Positions 47,713-56,961 of a DNA stretch of 64,000 nucleotides are shown in pieces. The notes under the pieces are model-generated. The model made no database searches and was not told the origin of the DNA. It saw only the letters and a program-made list of their open reading frames with translations. Numbering within the stretch: the first letter of the stretch is position 1; each line of letters starts with the position of its first letter. Made by a program: the position numbers and the translations under genes. The DNA lies in NCBI GenBank assembly GCA_028281665.1, contig JANQJK010000014.1:1-64000 (forward strand), read 5' to 3'. This stretch comes from Hyphococcus sp. GTDB taxonomy: Bacteria > Pseudomonadota > Alphaproteobacteria > Caulobacterales > Parvularculaceae.

Positions 47713-48057
47713 ATGGCCAAATCGCCAATCAACGCCCGCGTAAGTCAGTCGCGAGAACGCCGCCGTAAAGCAGGACTGAAGCGCGTCGAGGTTTACGCTC
47801 CTGCCGACAAAGTCCACTTGGTGAAGGCCTATGCCGCGCAGCTTCGCGAGGGCGGCGCTTCGGAGAAAATAATTGCGGCGCGGAAACTGATCGCGCGGGC
47901 ATACAAACGCTTCCACGCAAGCTGTCTCGACAATATCGCAATTGATCCGGACGGCGCCGATCTTTCCGATGCGGCGGTGGTGGCGGCGGCGCTCATGCAT
48001 CGGGGCAATGCGGAGGCGTACAGACTCGGCAGAGACATTCTCAATCTAGTCAAGTGA
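47713..48057 (+). CDS. Small basic protein, possible ribbon-helix-helix-type regulator
   Basis: A 114-residue protein whose N-terminal part (RERRRKAGLKRVEVYAPADKVHLVKAYAAQLREGG) looks like the strand and first helix of ribbon-helix-helix proteins related to antitoxins and Arc/CopG regulators; the rest is helical without a known motif. A paired direct repeat in front of it (47661 and 47685) supports DNA binding and autoregulation. No toxin gene is adjacent. Function is not known. Confidence 0.65.
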   Translation: MAKSPINARVSQSRERRRKAGLKRVEVYAPADKVHLVKAYAAQLREGGASEKIIAARKLIARAYKRFHASCLDNIAIDPDGADLSDAAVVAAALMHRGNAEAYRLGRDILNLVK

Positions 48058-48399
48058 CAGCGGCCATACAGCACGCAGTACGAACACGGACAGATCGGGA
48101 AAAACGAACGCTCGCAATCAAAGCTGCTTCGTGAAAGAACGTGACTGTCGAAGTAGGGCGCTTTCCAGAAATCCGCAACGCGCCGCAAATCTCCGAAAAC
48201 AATTACGCTTAACGCATTTCACTGCTCAATGGCGCCGCATTGACGAAAGCGGTAGCAAAACAGTGCAACGCGCATCCGGTACCGCACGGTTTCGCGGAAT
48301 GGACCAGATTTCTGCAAATATTCTCTGGTGACATTTTTTTGTTTGTAGACCGATGATGATTCGCGAATGAGCCATTTGGCTCTTTGGGGATCAACTGTC
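48058..48399. other. Interval before the coupling-protein gene
   Basis: About 340 bases with no gene I can support. GACATTTTTTTG near 48330 and an AT-rich patch (ATTTCTGCAAATATTCTC, about 48308-48326) could belong to the promoter of the traG-trb operon. Nothing else stands out. Confidence 0.5.
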
Positions 48400-50412
48400 G
48401 TGACGCCAACAAAAATACTCATTGGTCAGGCAGTCATCGTGATGATGATCATTGCCGCGGGCGTTTGGCTGGCGACCGCTTACGTCGCGCACATCTTTGG
48501 TTACGACGCCGCGCTTGGGCGCCCATGGTTTTCCGCGTTTGGAACGCCCGTCTATTATCCCTGGCGCCTGTTCGAGTGGTGGTACTCTTACGAAGCCTAC
48601 GCGCCGGGTATCTTTCTGCGAGGCGGCGCGATCGCCGCCGCCGGCGGCATGGGCGGAGCGGCCGCCGCGGTCGCGGGCTCCGTCTGGCGCGCGCGGCAGG
48701 CCAAAAACGTCACGACCTACGGCTCTGCGCGGTGGGCGCGCGACAGAGACGTGGCGCAGGCGGGTCTGTTAAACGGCGCCGGCGTTTTTCTGGGGCGGTG
48801 GAAAGACAGCTATCTTCGCCATGACGGTCCGGAGCATGTCCTGGCCTTTGCGCCGACGCGGTCCGGCAAAGGCGTTGGGCTTGTGGTGCCGACGCTTTTG
48901 TCCTGGACTGGCAGCGCTGTCATTCACGACATCAAGGGCGAAAACTGGACGCTGACCGCAGGCTGGCGTTCGACCTTTTCTCATTGCCTTTTGTTCGATC
49001 CGACCGACCCGCGCTCAGCGAAATACAATCCTCTCTTGGAAGTCAGGAAAGGCGACAGCGAGGTTCGCGACGTTCAGAACATCGCCGACATCCTAGTCGA
49101 TCCGGAAGGTTCGCTCGAACGCCGCAATCACTGGGAAAAGACCGGCCACGCGCTGCTTGTGGGCGCCATCCTGCATGTTCTCTATGCAGAAGAAGAAAAG
49201 ACGCTGTCGCGCGTCGCTTCGTTTCTCTCCGATCCTGCGCGCTCTTTCGAGCGATCCTTGAAAATCATGATGACCACGAACCACCTCGGGACAGCGGATG
49301 CGCCGAAGGTGCATCCTGTAGTGGCGCAGGCGGCGCGGGAGCTGCTCAACAAATCAGAAAACGAGCGCTCCGGCGTTCTCTCGACCGCGATGAGCTTTCT
49401 CGGACTATATCGTGATCCGACCATTGCGCGTGTCACGTCCCGCTGCGACTGGCGGATTGCCGATCTGATGGAGGCGGCGAGCCCGGTCTCACTCTATCTT
49501 GTCGTGCCGCCCTCAGACATATCGCGGACGAAACCGCTGGTGCGGCTTGTCCTCAACCAGATCGGCCGCCGCCTGACGGAAGAGCTGGAAACAGCCAGTC
49601 GTCCCAAGCAACGGCGGCTTTTGATGATGCTCGATGAGTTTCCGGCGCTCGGGCGGTTAGATTTCTTCGAGTCCGCGCTTGCCTTCATGGCCGGCTATGG
49701 CGTTCGCGCCTACCTTATTGCGCAGTCACTCAACCAAATTGAAAAAGCCTACGGTCCCAACAATTCGATTCTCGATAACTGCCATGTGCGCATCGCTTTC
49801 GCCGCCAATGACGAACGCACGGCGAAGAGGATTTCAGACGCGCTCGGTACGGCGACGGAACTTCGCGCGCAAAAGAACTATGCTGGCCATCGCCTGGCGC
49901 CGTGGCTTGCCCATGTGATGGTCTCGCGTCAGGAAACGGCGCGTCCGCTTCTGACGCCGGGCGAAGTCATGCAGCTCCCGTCAGATGAAGCCATTGCGCT
50001 GGTCGCGGGCGCGCCGCCGGTGCGGGCAAAAAAACTGCGCTACTTTGAGGACAGGAATTTCAAGCCCCGCGTTCAGCCGGCGCCGCAGCTCAACGACACA
50101 GGCCGCAGATATGCGGACGCGCCGCCAGCAAGGGAGAACGACTGGTCCGGTTTATCTGCAGCAGCAGATGCAGGGTTTGATCTCCTTCGCAGCGATGTGA
50201 CGGCAAGCGACGATGAAGGCGGCCGATCGCTCAAACCTGAACTTGATGAGCAAGTACAGCCGGCCCGTGACGTTGACTTAAGTGATGCGTCGCCAACGGA
50301 CGAAAGCGACGACGATGCGGGTGTGCGCAGGTTGAAAGATCTGGCCGATGAAGCGACGCGGCGGGCCGCCGTCATCGACCGCGATCCTCAAAGTATTCTG
50401 CCGAGCATGTGA
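48400..50412 (+). CDS. traG: Type IV coupling protein TraG/VirD4
   Basis: The ATPase that docks the relaxase-DNA complex to the secretion channel. With the start used here it has 670 residues: two N-terminal transmembrane helices (IGQAVIVMMIIAAGVWLAT, and GGAIAAAGGMGGAAAAVAG), Walker A TRSGKG with Lys157, and Walker B RLLMMLDEFPALG. I choose the GTG at 48400 (VTPTKILIGQ), which matches the usual N-terminus and has TTGGGG behind it; an ATG at 48367 lacks a ribosome-binding site. The last 100 residues are acidic and variable. The stop overlaps the next gene by four bases. Confidence 0.95.
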   Translation: MTPTKILIGQAVIVMMIIAAGVWLATAYVAHIFGYDAALGRPWFSAFGTPVYYPWRLFEWWYSYEAYAPGIFLRGGAIAAAGGMGGAAAAVAGSVWRARQAKNVTTYGSARWARDRDVAQAGLLNGAGVFLGRWKDSYLRHDGPEHVLAFAPTRSGKGVGLVVPTLLSWTGSAVIHDIKGENWTLTAGWRSTFSHCLLFDPTDPRSAKYNPLLEVRKGDSEVRDVQNIADILVDPEGSLERRNHWEKTGHALLVGAILHVLYAEEEKTLSRVASFLSDPARSFERSLKIMMTTNHLGTADAPKVHPVVAQAARELLNKSENERSGVLSTAMSFLGLYRDPTIARVTSRCDWRIADLMEAASPVSLYLVVPPSDISRTKPLVRLVLNQIGRRLTEELETASRPKQRRLLMMLDEFPALGRLDFFESALAFMAGYGVRAYLIAQSLNQIEKAYGPNNSILDNCHVRIAFAANDERTAKRISDALGTATELRAQKNYAGHRLAPWLAHVMVSRQETARPLLTPGEVMQLPSDEAIALVAGAPPVRAKKLRYFEDRNFKPRVQPAPQLNDTGRRYADAPPARENDWSGLSAAADAGFDLLRSDVTASDDEGGRSLKPELDEQVQPARDVDLSDASPTDESDDDAGVRRLKDLADEATRRAAVIDRDPQSILPSM

Positions 50413-50864
50413 GCGTGAAAATGGCGAAGCCCCGTATCAATATTCACGTCACGCCAGAAGCGGAAAAGCTTTTGCGAAAAGCAGCGGCGGAAGGGGCGAG
50501 CAAAGCATCGATCGTCGACACAGCGCTTAAATCTCTGCTTGCGCCGCAGACGGACCAGCGCGAATTCGCGGTTCTCGCAAAGCGTCTTGATAAAATGACC
50601 CGCGCCATGGAGCGTCTCGCCGACGACGGCGCCGCGCAAACCGAAACGTTGGCGCTTTATATTCTCTATTATCTGTGCATCACACCGCCGCTGCCGGACG
50701 ATCTGCGCGCCGGCGCCGAAGCGCTCGGCCGTCAGCGGTTCGATCATTTCATTTCGCAGGTCGGCGACCGCCTTGCTGGCAATGCAAGTTATACGGACGC
50801 GCTGCTTGAGCATATGGGGCTCGAACCTCATGAGGCGGCGCCGGCCGGGGAGATGGTTCAGTGA
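50409..50864 (+). CDS. CopG-type ribbon-helix-helix protein of the trb operon
   Basis: A 151-residue protein. The N-terminal KPRINIHVTPEAEKLLRKAAAEGASKASIVDTALKSLL is a ribbon-helix-helix domain; the rest is helical with LALYILYYLCITPPLPDDLRAGAEALGRQRFDHFISQVGDRL, typical of the CopG-like gene between traG and trbB in alphaproteobacterial elements. Start GTG overlaps the traG stop, or translation may begin at the ATG at 50421. It probably regulates the trb operon, though this is untested. Confidence 0.85.
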   Translation: MSVKMAKPRINIHVTPEAEKLLRKAAAEGASKASIVDTALKSLLAPQTDQREFAVLAKRLDKMTRAMERLADDGAAQTETLALYILYYLCITPPLPDDLRAGAEALGRQRFDHFISQVGDRLAGNASYTDALLEHMGLEPHEAAPAGEMVQ

Positions 50865-51865
50865 GCGCGGCGGCGAACGCTCGCGACGGCGCCGTCGCCA
50901 ATGCAAGGCGCGCCGCCATGCTGAAAACCGCGTTCGGGCCGGTCATCGGCGCCGCTCTCGACGATCCATCGGTGATCGAGATCATGGCGAACCCGGACGG
51001 TGCGCTCTGGATCGAGCGCCACGGGACGGGGCGGCAGCGTGAAAACGTCGACATGCGTCCGGCGGATGCCGAACGCATTATACGCCTTGTCGCCAGTAAT
51101 GTCGGTTTCGACTGCGGGTGCGATCATCCGATCATTTCCGCCGAACTTCCCGAAACCGGCGAGCGCTTCGAAGGCGTTCTGCCGCCGGTATCGATCGCAC
51201 CAGCCTTCGCCATCCGAAAACCGGCAGGGCGCGTGATCAGGCTCGGCGATTACATTGAAGCCGGCGTCATCTCCGGCGCGCAAGCGCTGATTCTGAAAGC
51301 CGCCATTGCAGCACGCAAAAACGTTCTGATCGCCGGCGGTACGTCGTCGGGCAAGACGACGCTGGCGAACGCTTTACTCGCTGAGATTGCCGCCAGCGAA
51401 GAACGGATCGTCATTCTGGAAGACACGCGCGAGCTGCGCTGTGAAGCAAGCGACCGCATTGCGCTTCGAACATCGCCAGGCGTCACATTGGAACTGCTGT
51501 TGCGGTCCACCATGCGGCTGCGGCCTGACCGGATTATCGTCGGCGAGGTGCGCGGTTCCGAAGCGCTTGACCTTCTGAAAGCCTGGAATACCGGCCATCC
51601 AGGCGGCGTCGCGACCATTCACGCCAATTCCGCCGCGTCCGCACTCGGACGCTTGGAGCAACTGATTGGTGAACGGACGACCCGCATTCCGACCCAGCTT
51701 ATCGCCGATGCGGTCGATCTGGTGGTGTTCATCGCCAAAACCGGTGCCGGACGCGCCGTGAAGGAAATTCTCCGCGTCGACGGTCTCGACGCCCATCAGT
51801 GTTACCGCCTGTCGCCCGCCGAGGCGCGGGACCTTTCACTTGTCTCAGAGGGAGTCCAGTCATGA
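50861..51865 (+). CDS. trbB: P-type conjugative transfer ATPase TrbB
   Basis: A VirB11-type hexameric ATPase on the cytoplasmic face of the channel, 334 residues. Walker A GGTSSGKTTLANAL (Lys165), the ILEDTREL Asp box, the LRPDRIIVGEVRGSEALDLL Walker B region and the HPGGVATIHANSA His box are all intact. The GTG start overlaps the CopG-like stop by four bases. Confidence 0.96.
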   Translation: MSAAANARDGAVANARRAAMLKTAFGPVIGAALDDPSVIEIMANPDGALWIERHGTGRQRENVDMRPADAERIIRLVASNVGFDCGCDHPIISAELPETGERFEGVLPPVSIAPAFAIRKPAGRVIRLGDYIEAGVISGAQALILKAAIAARKNVLIAGGTSSGKTTLANALLAEIAASEERIVILEDTRELRCEASDRIALRTSPGVTLELLLRSTMRLRPDRIIVGEVRGSEALDLLKAWNTGHPGGVATIHANSAASALGRLEQLIGERTTRIPTQLIADAVDLVVFIAKTGAGRAVKEILRVDGLDAHQCYRLSPAEARDLSLVSEGVQS

Positions 51866-52188
51866 CCGCTAACCACTTCATCCGAACCTTCTTGCTGACG
51901 GCGCTCATCGCCGGCGCGTTTCTTTTGCTGGTGGCGCCGGCGCATGCGGCGGGCTCAGGCATGCCCTGGGAAGCGCCACTGACGCAGATCCTCGCGTCGA
52001 TCGAAGGCCCGGTCGCGCGCATCGTCGCCGTGATCATCATTATCATCACCGGGCTGTCGCTTGCCTTCGGCGACACGTCCGGCGGTTTCCGCCGGCTGGT
52101 CCAGATTGTTTTCGGTCTGTCGATCGCCTTCGCCGCGACGAGCTTCTTCCTCGCCTTTTTCTCATTCGGCGGTGGCGCCGTCATCTAG
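51862..52188 (+). CDS. trbC: TrbC/VirB2 family pilin
   Basis: The major pilus subunit, 108 residues before processing. It has a signal sequence (FIRTFLLTALIAGAFLLLVAPAHAA) and two hydrophobic helices (IVAVIIIIITGLSLAFG and IVFGLSIAFAATSFFLAFFSF), matching VirB2/TrbC. It should be matured by the TraF peptidase at 42566. The start overlaps the trbB stop by four bases. Confidence 0.93.
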   Translation: MTANHFIRTFLLTALIAGAFLLLVAPAHAAGSGMPWEAPLTQILASIEGPVARIVAVIIIIITGLSLAFGDTSGGFRRLVQIVFGLSIAFAATSFFLAFFSFGGGAVI

Positions 52189-52199
52189 GAGGCAGAGCC

Positions 52200-52454
52200 A
52201 TGCTTGAAGGATATTCCGTGCCCGTTCACCGCAGCTTGACGGAACCGATCATGATGGTTGGCGCGCCGAGGGGCGTCGCGATCCTGAACGGAACCATCGC
52301 GGCCGCCGTGGGCCTTGGGCTTCAGATGTGGGCCGCCGGTATTCTTCTCTGGATCGCAGGCCATGGCGCCGCAGTATACGCTGCCAAAAAAGACCCGAAG
52401 TTTCTGGAGGTCGGCCTTCGCCACCTTAAGCACCGGACGTTTCTGTCATGCTGA
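52200..52454 (+). CDS. trbD: VirB3-like protein TrbD
   Basis: An 84-residue inner-membrane component of the channel. VPVHRSLTEPIMMVGAPRGVAILNGTIAAAVGLGLQMWAAGILLWIAGH contains the conserved start and hydrophobic hairpin of TrbD/VirB3, and DPKFLEVGLRHLKHRTFL is the typical end. An AGGAGG site lies nine bases before the ATG. The gene overlaps trbE by seven bases. Confidence 0.93.
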   Translation: MLEGYSVPVHRSLTEPIMMVGAPRGVAILNGTIAAAVGLGLQMWAAGILLWIAGHGAAVYAAKKDPKFLEVGLRHLKHRTFLSC

Positions 52455-54901
52455 ACCTGCGCGAATATCAGCGCCGTCCGGAACGGCTTGCGGATTATCT
52501 GCCATGGGCCGCGCTTGTGGCGCCTGGTATTGTCCTCAACAAGGACGGCAGCTTTCAGCGCACGGTGCGATACCGCGGCCCGGATCTCGAAAGCGCCAGC
52601 GCCGAAGAACTGATGAGCTTCGCGGCGCGCGCCAACAACATCTTTAGGCGTTTCGGATCGGGCTGGGCGCTGTTCTTCGAAGCGGACCGGTTCGCGGCGG
52701 GACGCTATCCGCGAAGCGAGTGGCGCGACCGCGTAGCCTGGCTTGTGGACGAAGAACGCCGCGCCGGATTCGAAGCGGCGGGCCGACACTTCGAAAGCAA
52801 GTTTTATCTGACGTTCGTGTATCTGCCGCCTACGGATCAGACGAGCAAGACGGAAAGCCTGTTTTTTGAGCGGACCGAAAAGGAGCAGCGTCCGGAAGCG
52901 CGCAGCCGTCTGGAAACATTTCTGAACGAGACCGATCGCGCGATCGATCTCTTAAGCGCCATAACGCCCGACTGCGCCGCATTGGACGATGCTGAAACCT
53001 TAACCTTTCTGCATTCGACGATTTCAGAAAAACGTCACACCGTGGCGCCTCCGGCAGCGCCGGTATTTCTTGACGCGCTGCTGACCGATTCGAATCTTAC
53101 CGGCGGTCTCGAACCGAAACTCGGCGATCAACATGTGCGCGCCGTCACCGTGCGCGGGTTTCCACCCGCCAGCGAACCTGGATTTCTGGATGTGCTCAAC
53201 ACGCTCGGCTTTCCCTACCGCTGGACAACCCGGTTCATCGCCCTCGATAAAGCGCAGGCGACCCGTGAGCTGACGAAGTACCGGCGGCAGTGGTTCGCCA
53301 AACGCAAATCCGTCGCGGCGATCATCAAGGAAACCCTGTTCAACGAACAGAGCGCGCTTGTCGACAGCGACGCCGACAACAAGGCTGCTGACGCGGACGC
53401 CGCGCTTCAGGAACTGGGCGCCGACGACGTGGCGTTCGGCTATCTGACGACGACGGTCATCGTATCCGACAGAGGCCGCAATACGGTTGATCGGAAACTG
53501 CGCGATGTCGAACGTATTCTGAACGGTTGCGGCTTTGTCACGATCGTTGAGACCGTCAACGCCGTGGACGCCTGGTTCGGCAGTCTGCCGGGACACGTCT
53601 ATGCAAACATTCGCCAGCCGCTTGTGCACACCCTCAACCTCGCGCATCTGGCGCCGGTTTCCGCCGTCTGGGCGGGGCAGGCATATAACAAGACACTTGC
53701 CGGACCGCCGCTGCTGTCGGCGACGACACAGGAAACGACGCCATTCCGTCTGTCGACCCATGTCGGCGATGTGGGCCATACGATCATTGTCGGGCCGACC
53801 GGGGCCGGCAAATCAGTTCTGCTCGCTTTGATGGCGCTGCAGTTCCGGCGTTATGAGGGGGCGCAGGTATTCGCCTTCGACAAGGGTCGGTCGATGCGCG
53901 CGGCGATGCTGGCGCTCGGCGGCGGGTTTCATGATCTCGGTACGGAAGAAACGCCCGCCTTTCAGCCGCTCGCCGATATCGATGACGAGGCGGCAAGGGC
54001 GCGCGCCCAGGACTGGCTGTTGGGGCTGATCGACCAGGAAGGATTGGTGCCGGACCCGGCGGAGAAAGACGCGGTCTGGTCGGCGCTTGGCAATCTCGCC
54101 GCCGCGCCCGCGGGCGAGCGCACCATGACCGGGCTCTCTCTTTTGTTACAGCGGAGCGATCTGCGCGACGCCCTCAAACCCTTCACCATCGATGGCGCTC
54201 ATGGAGGTCTGTTCGACGCGGACCGCGAAACCCTGACGCTCGGCGATGCCCATTGCTTCGAGATGGAAACCCTGATGCGCCGGCAGTCCGCGGCGGCACC
54301 GGCGCTCGCCTACCTTTTCAACCGGCTCGATGCGCGTTTTGATGGACGACCGACCATGCTGCTGCTCGATGAAGCCTGGGTGTTTCTTGATCATCCGCTT
54401 TTCGCCGAGCGTCTGCGCGACTGGCTGAAGACCCTCCGTAAAAAGAACGTCTCGGTGATATTCGCGACACAGTCCCTGAGTGACATTCGTCATTCGAAAA
54501 TAGCGCCGGCGATTATCGAAAGCTGTCCGTCGCGCATCTTTCTTCCCAATCCGAGGGCGCAGGAATCAGACATCCGCGCCGTCTATGAAAGTTTCGCCCT
54601 GAACGCTCGGCAGATCGAGATCATCGCAACCGCAACGCAGCAGCGGGATTACTATTACCAGTCCGCGATCGGTAATCGCCTCTTTGATCTGGGACTCGGC
54701 CCCGTAGCGCTCGCCTTTTGCGGCGCATCTTCTCCGGAAGACCAGAAGCTCATCAATGCGACGCTCGAAGCTTGCGGTGCGGAGGGCTTCGCCGCCGGTT
54801 TCCTGCGCGCCAAGAGACTCGCCTGGGCGGCGGACCTTATCGGTCAAGAACATCCCAACGCCAACGACGAGAAGGAAATAATCTTATGCGCCGCAGAATA
54901 A
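52448..54901 (+). CDS. trbE: VirB4-type conjugative transfer ATPase TrbE
   Basis: The largest ATPase of the channel, 817 residues. An N-terminal CagE/TrbE domain (LNLREYQRRPERLADYLPWAALVAPG) precedes the ATPase domain with Walker A GPTGAGKS (Lys455), FAFDKGRSMRAA and Walker B PTMLLLDEAWVFLDH. FATQSLSDIRHS, the motif after Walker B, is also present. Full length, no interruption. Confidence 0.96.
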   Translation: MLNLREYQRRPERLADYLPWAALVAPGIVLNKDGSFQRTVRYRGPDLESASAEELMSFAARANNIFRRFGSGWALFFEADRFAAGRYPRSEWRDRVAWLVDEERRAGFEAAGRHFESKFYLTFVYLPPTDQTSKTESLFFERTEKEQRPEARSRLETFLNETDRAIDLLSAITPDCAALDDAETLTFLHSTISEKRHTVAPPAAPVFLDALLTDSNLTGGLEPKLGDQHVRAVTVRGFPPASEPGFLDVLNTLGFPYRWTTRFIALDKAQATRELTKYRRQWFAKRKSVAAIIKETLFNEQSALVDSDADNKAADADAALQELGADDVAFGYLTTTVIVSDRGRNTVDRKLRDVERILNGCGFVTIVETVNAVDAWFGSLPGHVYANIRQPLVHTLNLAHLAPVSAVWAGQAYNKTLAGPPLLSATTQETTPFRLSTHVGDVGHTIIVGPTGAGKSVLLALMALQFRRYEGAQVFAFDKGRSMRAAMLALGGGFHDLGTEETPAFQPLADIDDEAARARAQDWLLGLIDQEGLVPDPAEKDAVWSALGNLAAAPAGERTMTGLSLLLQRSDLRDALKPFTIDGAHGGLFDADRETLTLGDAHCFEMETLMRRQSAAAPALAYLFNRLDARFDGRPTMLLLDEAWVFLDHPLFAERLRDWLKTLRKKNVSVIFATQSLSDIRHSKIAPAIIESCPSRIFLPNPRAQESDIRAVYESFALNARQIEIIATATQQRDYYYQSAIGNRLFDLGLGPVALAFCGASSPEDQKLINATLEACGAEGFAAGFLRAKRLAWAADLIGQEHPNANDEKEIILCAAE

Positions 54902-55617
54902 AGTCCGCCCTGTTGAGCGGCATCGCCGCCATTACGCTCGCCGCAACGCCGCTGTCGTCCGCAAACGCGTTTTTCTTCGGGGGCATTGTCTACGACCCGA
55001 CGAATTACGCGCAGAATCTGCTGACGGCCGCGCGCACGCTGCAGATGATTAACAATCAGGTGAGGCAACTGACCAATGAAGCGCAGATGATCGCCAACCA
55101 GGCGAGAAACCTCGCGAACCTTCCATACTCGGCCCGCACTGCGTTGCAGACGCGCCTTGCCGAAATCGACACGCTGATCAAAACGGCGAACGGGATCGCT
55201 TACGACGTCGCGACCGTCGACGCGGCGTTCAAAAATCTGTTTCCGGAAGATTACGCGAGTTTTTCAAACGCGGAGATGGGCGCCGCAGCGCGCCAGCACT
55301 GGCGAGAATCCTCGCGCGCTTTCCACGACGCAATGCTGATGCAGGCGAAGATCGCCGAGACCGTCGCTGCGGATACGGGAACGCTGGATGAGCTGATCAC
55401 GCAAAGCCAGAACGCCGTTGGCGACTTACAGGCCGCTCAGGCCGGCAACCAGCTCGTCGCGTTACAGACCAAGCAGTCGATGCAGACCGCTGAACTTTTA
55501 AGCGTCCAGTACCGGGCCGAAGCGCTTGAGCGCGCCCGCCGGCTGCAATCGGAAGAACGCGCCCGTGTTCATCGCCAGCGGTTTCTCGGCGACGGCGCCG
55601 CGTACACGCGAAGCTGA
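54886..55617 (+). CDS. trbJ: P-type conjugative transfer protein TrbJ
   Basis: A VirB5-like minor pilus component, 243 residues. A signal peptide (MRRRIKSALLSGIAAITLAA, cleavage after SANA) is followed by FFFGGIVYDPTNYAQNLLTAARTLQMINNQVRQLTNEAQMIANQARNLANL, diagnostic of TrbJ, and long helices. The start at 54886 overlaps the trbE end by 16 bases; the upstream frame is trbE in another frame. Confidence 0.93.
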   Translation: MRRRIKSALLSGIAAITLAATPLSSANAFFFGGIVYDPTNYAQNLLTAARTLQMINNQVRQLTNEAQMIANQARNLANLPYSARTALQTRLAEIDTLIKTANGIAYDVATVDAAFKNLFPEDYASFSNAEMGAAARQHWRESSRAFHDAMLMQAKIAETVAADTGTLDELITQSQNAVGDLQAAQAGNQLVALQTKQSMQTAELLSVQYRAEALERARRLQSEERARVHRQRFLGDGAAYTRS

Positions 55618-55632
55618 GGAAACACGCCTGTT

Positions 55633-56961
55633 ATGGACGATATCAACGTCATTGATGATTTTACCAGCACGTTCACCGCCTATATCGATTCAGGCTTCGG
55701 GCTGCTTGCAGGCGATGTGGCGTTTCTGACGGCGATCCTCATCGGCATCGATATCGTTCTCGCCGGTCTGTTCTGGGCGTTCGCGGGAGAGCAGAACGTT
55801 CTCGGCCAATTCGTGAAGAAGGTGCTTTACGTCGGCGCCTTCGCATTCATTATCAATAATTTTGCTTTGCTGGCGAACATCATCTTTGCAAGCTTTGCGG
55901 GGCTCGGCTTGGTCGCCACCGGCACGACATTGACGGCGGCGGATCTGATGCAGCCGGGTTTCGTTGCCGCGACCGGGTATGATGCAGCCTATCCGCTGCT
56001 CGAAGAGACCAACTCGCTCCTTGGGTTCCCAAGTTTCTTTTCCAATTTCGTGACGATCTCCATCATTCTGCTCGCCTGGGTGATCGTCCTCTTCTCGTTC
56101 TTCATTCTGGCGATCCAGCTCTTCGTCACCATCATCGAGTTCAAACTGACGACGCTGGCGGGCTTCGTGCTGGTGCCGTTCGCGCTCTGGAACAAAACCT
56201 CGTTTCTCGCCGAGCGCGTTCTCGGCAATGTCGTCGCCTCCGGCATAAAACTCATGGTGCTTGCGATTATCGTCGGCATCGGGTCAACGATTTTCGGGAC
56301 CGTCACGTCAACTTTTACGCCTGGGTCGGTAACGCTTGAACAGGCCGCATCGACCATTCTCGGATCGCTGTCCCTTTTGGTGCTTGGCGTATTTGGGCCA
56401 GGCATTGCAACGGGGCTCGTCGCCGGCGCTCCCCAGCTTGGGGCGGGCGCCGCCGTCGCCACCGCCGCGGGAGCAGGGGCGGCAGTTGTCGGGGCCGGCG
56501 CTCTCGCCGCCACAAGCGCAAGGGCCGGCGTTGGAGCAGGACAGTCCGCTGTTCGTGCAGGGGCCAGCATGGCCGGTGGGGCAAGCGCTGCTTACTCATT
56601 CGGATCAGCCGCATCAGGCTCCGCCGGTTGGCGCGCCGCTGCATCGGGCGCCGGTGGTGTTGCGCAGGCCGGCGCAGGCGCGGCCATGCGTTCGGTAGGA
56701 TCATCCGTTTCAAGAGCATTTGGCAATCCCGGCGGTGCTTTTGAGGAAGGTGCGCGGGCGGCCTTTACGGCAACCGGCGGGCGGGGCGCCGCGTCTTCGG
56801 CGGCTTCCTCTGCTGCGGCAGGAGACGCGCCGAATTGGGCGCAGCGTTTGCGCCGCGAACAGGGAATGCGCGATGCCGGAATGACGGCGACGCATATGGT
56901 TGCGTCCGGCGACAGGCCAGGGTCGGCCGACGCGCCCAAACTTCGACAAGAGGATGAATGA
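55633..56961 (+). CDS. trbL: P-type conjugative transfer protein TrbL
   Basis: A VirB6-like polytopic inner-membrane protein, 442 residues. At least six hydrophobic helices occupy residues 20-260; the C-terminal 170 residues are a Gly/Ala/Ser-rich low-complexity tail typical of TrbL. It follows trbJ after 15 bases, with no trbK (entry-exclusion lipoprotein) gene between them as found in RP4. Confidence 0.94.
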   Translation: MDDINVIDDFTSTFTAYIDSGFGLLAGDVAFLTAILIGIDIVLAGLFWAFAGEQNVLGQFVKKVLYVGAFAFIINNFALLANIIFASFAGLGLVATGTTLTAADLMQPGFVAATGYDAAYPLLEETNSLLGFPSFFSNFVTISIILLAWVIVLFSFFILAIQLFVTIIEFKLTTLAGFVLVPFALWNKTSFLAERVLGNVVASGIKLMVLAIIVGIGSTIFGTVTSTFTPGSVTLEQAASTILGSLSLLVLGVFGPGIATGLVAGAPQLGAGAAVATAAGAGAAVVGAGALAATSARAGVGAGQSAVRAGASMAGGASAAYSFGSAASGSAGWRAAASGAGGVAQAGAGAAMRSVGSSVSRAFGNPGGAFEEGARAAFTATGGRGAASSAASSAAAGDAPNWAQRLRREQGMRDAGMTATHMVASGDRPGSADAPKLRQEDE

